NCBI GenBank assembly: GCA_937960595.1
Contig: CALGPL010000009.1
Location: forward strand, 1-36,381
Length of the DNA stretch: 36,381 nt
Source of the DNA: an uncultured Anaerolineales bacterium
Lineage (GTDB): Bacteria > Chloroflexota > Anaerolineae > Anaerolineales > Villigracilaceae
Direction: 5' to 3'
The stretch's first letter is position 1, and the number at the start of each line of letters is the position of its first letter. The notes under the pieces were generated by a model that saw only the letters and a program-made list of their open reading frames with translations, did not search any database and was not told the DNA's origin. This document shows positions 34,388-36,381 of this stretch, in pieces. Position numbers and translations under genes: made by a program.

Positions 34388-35296
34388 ATGCTTTACAAAA
34401 AAATCCACATCTTATTCCTGTTGGTACTGTTGTTCTTATTTTCTGCCTGTGGAATCCAAGATGCCAATGCGCTGGCTACGGTTACAGTCACTGCAATCAA
34501 TACACATACGCCCACATCGACTCAAAGCCTAATATCAACCGATACGGCTGATGCTCTTCTGCCTTTCGAAGAAAGAAGTGAAATACTGCAGGATCTGCTT
34601 CAGACCAATGGAGGATGCCAATTGCCATGTTGGTGGGGGAAAATTACACCCGGAGTATCGACATGGGTAGAAGTGGAAGAGTTCTTGAGGCCACTGGCTG
34701 ATTTTCTGGCGATTTCAGATTCAACAAACGGCCGCGCATATGCAGGAGCAGCATTTTACTCTTTACCTCCCGAAATTTCGTCGACACTCACTATCAGTTT
34801 CTATGTTCAGGATGGTGTAATTCAGATCATGGATATTACAGGGTTTCGGAACATTGACTCATACTATCTTCATCAATTTCTTACCATCAACGGTCCACCA
34901 AGCGAGGTGTGGATGAGTGCTCAGGTTCCCCCCATTGGTCCAGGCGACACAGTCGATATAATATTATTTCTTTTTTATCCGGAGAAAGGTATTTTGGCCA
35001 CTTACCACAGTTGGGAAGATATCGTGCAAGGTGCTTCCTATACAGGATGTTTTGATTCTAATGCGACGCTTGTGCTTTGGTCGTCAGGATATCAATTTAC
35101 ATTGTTCGAGTTGCTGGATGAGATTAAGCCATCTAGAGGATATGACCCGTATCGAGTCTGGTTACCTCTTTTTGAGAGCACAGGGATTAGTGTCGATGAA
35201 TTCTATGTCAATTATCGTGATGATGGCAATGTTATTTGTTTAGAAACACCTGCAGAATTATGGGAATGGCAACCTGGAGAGACGCCTACACCTTGA
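34388..35296 (+). CDS. Putative lipoprotein downstream of the protease tip
   Basis: The 302-residue protein has a lipoprotein signal (KKIHILFLLVLLFLFSAC, Cys21), a Thr/Ser-rich spacer to about residue 55, and then a soluble domain that begins GGCQLPCWWGKITPG. I associate that motif with lipoproteins of this phylum, without a known function. The end is again Thr-Pro rich. AGGAG just before the upstream stop gives a ribosome binding site six bases past which the previous gene ends, so the two genes are probably co-transcribed. The coding sequence is AT-rich (hand counts of two sampled 60-base lines gave 19 and 24 G+C). It could be a partner or protector of the protease-like protein, but only the position suggests this. 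Confidence 0.8.
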   Translation: MLYKKIHILFLLVLLFLFSACGIQDANALATVTVTAINTHTPTSTQSLISTDTADALLPFEERSEILQDLLQTNGGCQLPCWWGKITPGVSTWVEVEEFLRPLADFLAISDSTNGRAYAGAAFYSLPPEISSTLTISFYVQDGVIQIMDITGFRNIDSYYLHQFLTINGPPSEVWMSAQVPPIGPGDTVDIILFLFYPEKGILATYHSWEDIVQGASYTGCFDSNATLVLWSSGYQFTLFELLDEIKPSRGYDPYRVWLPLFESTGISVDEFYVNYRDDGNVICLETPAELWEWQPGETPTP

Positions 35297-35345
35297 ATTT
35301 CCATGTACCCAAACCTCATATGGAAAATAATCTATTTGCTCTTAT

Positions 35346-35549
35346 ATGACCGACGATGAGATTGTCGTTGATGCAGTTGGAGAACTATATTCGGCAAGAA
35401 CACTGAATATCTTCCCGGATTATTCGGTATTTCCAGATGGTGAGGGTTCTATTGGGTTGCAAATCGAGTTGGCGGGTCGCCAATGTCAGGATGCTGTTCC
35501 AACGGACGATTGGGTTGGAAATTTTATTGAGGTGGAGATTAATCGTTGA
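35346..35549 (+). CDS. Short ORF of unknown function, possibly a remnant
   Basis: This 67-residue ORF (MTDDEIVVDAVGELYSAR, then DYSVFPDGEGSIGLQIELAG) is acidic and has no signal or membrane segment. There is no ribosome binding site before the ATG, and an in-frame stop lies 16 bases upstream. The ordered, protein-like composition suggests that it may be the end of a larger gene whose front has been lost. Its stop overlaps the TTG start of the next gene, which would allow coupled translation. Confidence 0.45.
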   Translation: MTDDEIVVDAVGELYSARTLNIFPDYSVFPDGEGSIGLQIELAGRQCQDAVPTDDWVGNFIEVEINR

Positions 35550-35995
35550 TCTACAAAAAATATTGGCCTTGGGTCTCTATCTTTTTGCTTCTCATCATTC
35601 TGGCATTTATCTTCATCTGGCCAGCCGCCAGTCGTCCGCTGTCGATCGTGGTGATGATTTTAGGGCTAGGCATGGTTGTGGCCTTGACCATCCAACGTCA
35701 TCTCCAAGCCTATCACAAAGGTGGCATTGACAAGAAGGAACTGGCCCGAAAGATAGTCATGGATCTGCTCGGTCTTTTGCTCGCCATGGTCGCTGCCATC
35801 TTGGTCGGTGGCCGGTTTGGTAGGCTTGTGAGTCAATCTGCCTGGGAGGCGGGCTGGCCGGAGTGGACTGTGATCGCGGCCGGGATCCTGACCGGCTTCG
35901 CGGCAGGATTTGCCGCCGGCTGGCTGGTGCGATTTCTCTGGGGGGTGTTTTTCAAACCGAAGCGCGTCAAGACGGCGCAGGCGGGCGAGGGGTAG
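35546..35995 (+). CDS. Small polytopic membrane protein
   Basis: The 149-residue protein begins at a TTG with GGTGGAG upstream and overlaps the previous stop codon. It has hydrophobic segments at about 7-26, 31-47, 72-88 and 108-134 and a basic cytoplasmic tail (FKPKRVKTAQ). I do not recognise the family. Its first two thirds are AT-rich like the genes before it, and the last third returns to the high-GC style of the host, so the gene itself is a mosaic. A membrane protein here could protect against or tether the upstream product, but nothing shows this directly. Confidence 0.65.
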   Translation: MIYKKYWPWVSIFLLLIILAFIFIWPAASRPLSIVVMILGLGMVVALTIQRHLQAYHKGGIDKKELARKIVMDLLGLLLAMVAAILVGGRFGRLVSQSAWEAGWPEWTVIAAGILTGFAAGFAAGWLVRFLWGVFFKPKRVKTAQAGEG

Positions 35996-36112
35996 GAGTT
36001 CCCCGGATCGAGCGGACGAGAGAAAAGCGAAGATTGTGAGTATCCCCGGCCCTGTGGCTACGCGGGAGATTTGGTGAAGCCGTGCACCTGCTCGAGCATG
36101 GTGGTGACGAAG

Positions 36113-36136
36113 TCCCGCAAGAGATTCGGGATGATA
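36113..36136 (+). repeat. 24-base in-frame insertion with a small inverted repeat
   Basis: Compared with yifB, 24 bases are inserted between the codons for Thr-Lys and Tyr-Gln. The insert contains TCCCG and CGGGA nine bases apart, adds eight residues (SRKRFGMI) and keeps the frame. It may be a small palindromic mobile unit or a trace of recombination. Confidence 0.6.
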
Positions 36137-36381
36137 TACCAGAAGCGCATCTCGGGCCCGCTGCTGGACCGGATCGACATCCACGTCGAGGTGCCGCGCG
36201 TGGAGTACGAGAAGTTGTCGGATGCGCGGCTGGGGGAGGGCAGCGCGGCGGTGAGGGAGAGAGTGGAGCGGGCGCGGGCGATCCAAAGGGAGCGGTTCGG
36301 CGAGGCGACCGTTCAGGGAGGAAAGGGTCTCACCTGCAACGCCGAGATGCGTCCGGCGGAGGTGCGGCGCTACTGCGGGCT
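36137..36381 (+). repeat. Long direct repeat, copy 2 (truncated yifB)
   Basis: 243 of 245 bases match 31389-31633 in the same orientation. The match starts sharply after the 24-base insertion and continues to the window end. Direct orientation means that recombination between copies would delete or exchange the 4.7 kb in between. Confidence 0.95.

Larger units (their letters stand above)
36044..36381 (+). pseudogene. Second, 5'-truncated yifB copy, running off the window
   Basis: The frame beginning near 36044 reads PRPCGYAGDLVKPCTCSSMV, corresponding to residues 350-367 of the full-length protein with several substitutions. It then continues from 36137 with almost the same DNA as yifB. There is no start codon or N-terminal ATPase core upstream; the preceding 50 bases are unrelated. 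Between the divergent and identical parts is a 24-base in-frame insertion. The copy lacks Walker A, so it cannot be a working ATPase. It is best read as a recombination scar or repeat arm. Confidence 0.85.

Noticed and set aside
35996-36043. Possible attachment site between the membrane-protein gene and the yifB fragment
   Set aside because: No tRNA end, integrase gene or matching short repeat at the other boundary is visible.
36044-36381. Assembly artefact as the sole explanation of the second yifB copy
   Set aside because: Two substitutions, a 24-base in-frame insertion and a diverged but homologous 5' section argue for a real second copy, although only long reads can settle it.

Overview
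The window looks like a high-GC genome fragment from the phylum Chloroflexota, most likely an Anaerolineae-like lineage. I base this on the gene order of the division and cell-wall cluster, on surface proteins with Thr-Pro linkers, on an Agl23-type membrane protein fused to NHL repeats, on a MurG with a GGTGGG loop, and on multiheme cytochrome and polytopic membrane genes without outer-membrane markers. The assignment rests on gene content read by eye, not on a database search.

Region 1 (1-1655): the 5' part of a lipoprotein gene on the minus strand, cut by the window edge. It carries a seven-unit heptanucleotide repeat just after the lipobox. A B3/4-domain gene on the plus strand follows, then a strong intergenic hairpin.

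Region 2 (1682-19194, all minus strand): one long dcw operon. In transcription order it is promoter, MraZ boxes, mraZ, rsmH, ftsL-like, ftsI, murF, mraY, murD, ftsW, murG, cvpA-like, murC, a 64-residue unknown, murB, ddl, ftsQ, ftsA, ftsZ. Most neighbours overlap or are separated by a few bases. The genes supply the lipid II precursor (Mur enzymes, Ddl, MraY, MurG), the septal synthase (FtsW/FtsI) and the divisome (FtsL, FtsQ, FtsA, FtsZ). murE is missing from its usual place between ftsI and murF.

Region 3 (19215-31814): ordinary metabolic and surface genes. They are an RNA-methyltransferase-like gene, a two-gene unit of an XRE-cupin regulator and a triheme cytochrome, the Agl23/NHL protein, an internally duplicated membrane protein, a Gfo/Idh/MocA oxidoreductase, a divergent hydroxyacid reductase/glycerate kinase pair, a membrane-anchored PsbP-like protein, and full-length yifB (comM-like). 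Several of these genes have a -10 hexamer only 6-8 bases before the ATG, which suggests leaderless mRNAs.

Region 4 (31826-36381): the most unusual part. Directly after yifB a strong promoter drives a secreted, membrane-anchored protein with Ig-like domains. Its C-terminus turns AT-rich and, across an apparent one-base frameshift, continues into a zinc-protease-like domain with HELGH. AT-rich genes follow (a lipoprotein, a 67-residue ORF, a small membrane protein). Then a second, truncated copy of the yifB 3' region begins, with 243 of 245 bases identical to the first. The layout (conserved secreted stem, variable foreign tip, small downstream partners, flanking homologous repeats) resembles a polymorphic-toxin or tip-swapping locus using yifB as its recombination anchor. 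That reading is inference; the repeat, the frameshift and the base-composition change are visible in the sequence.
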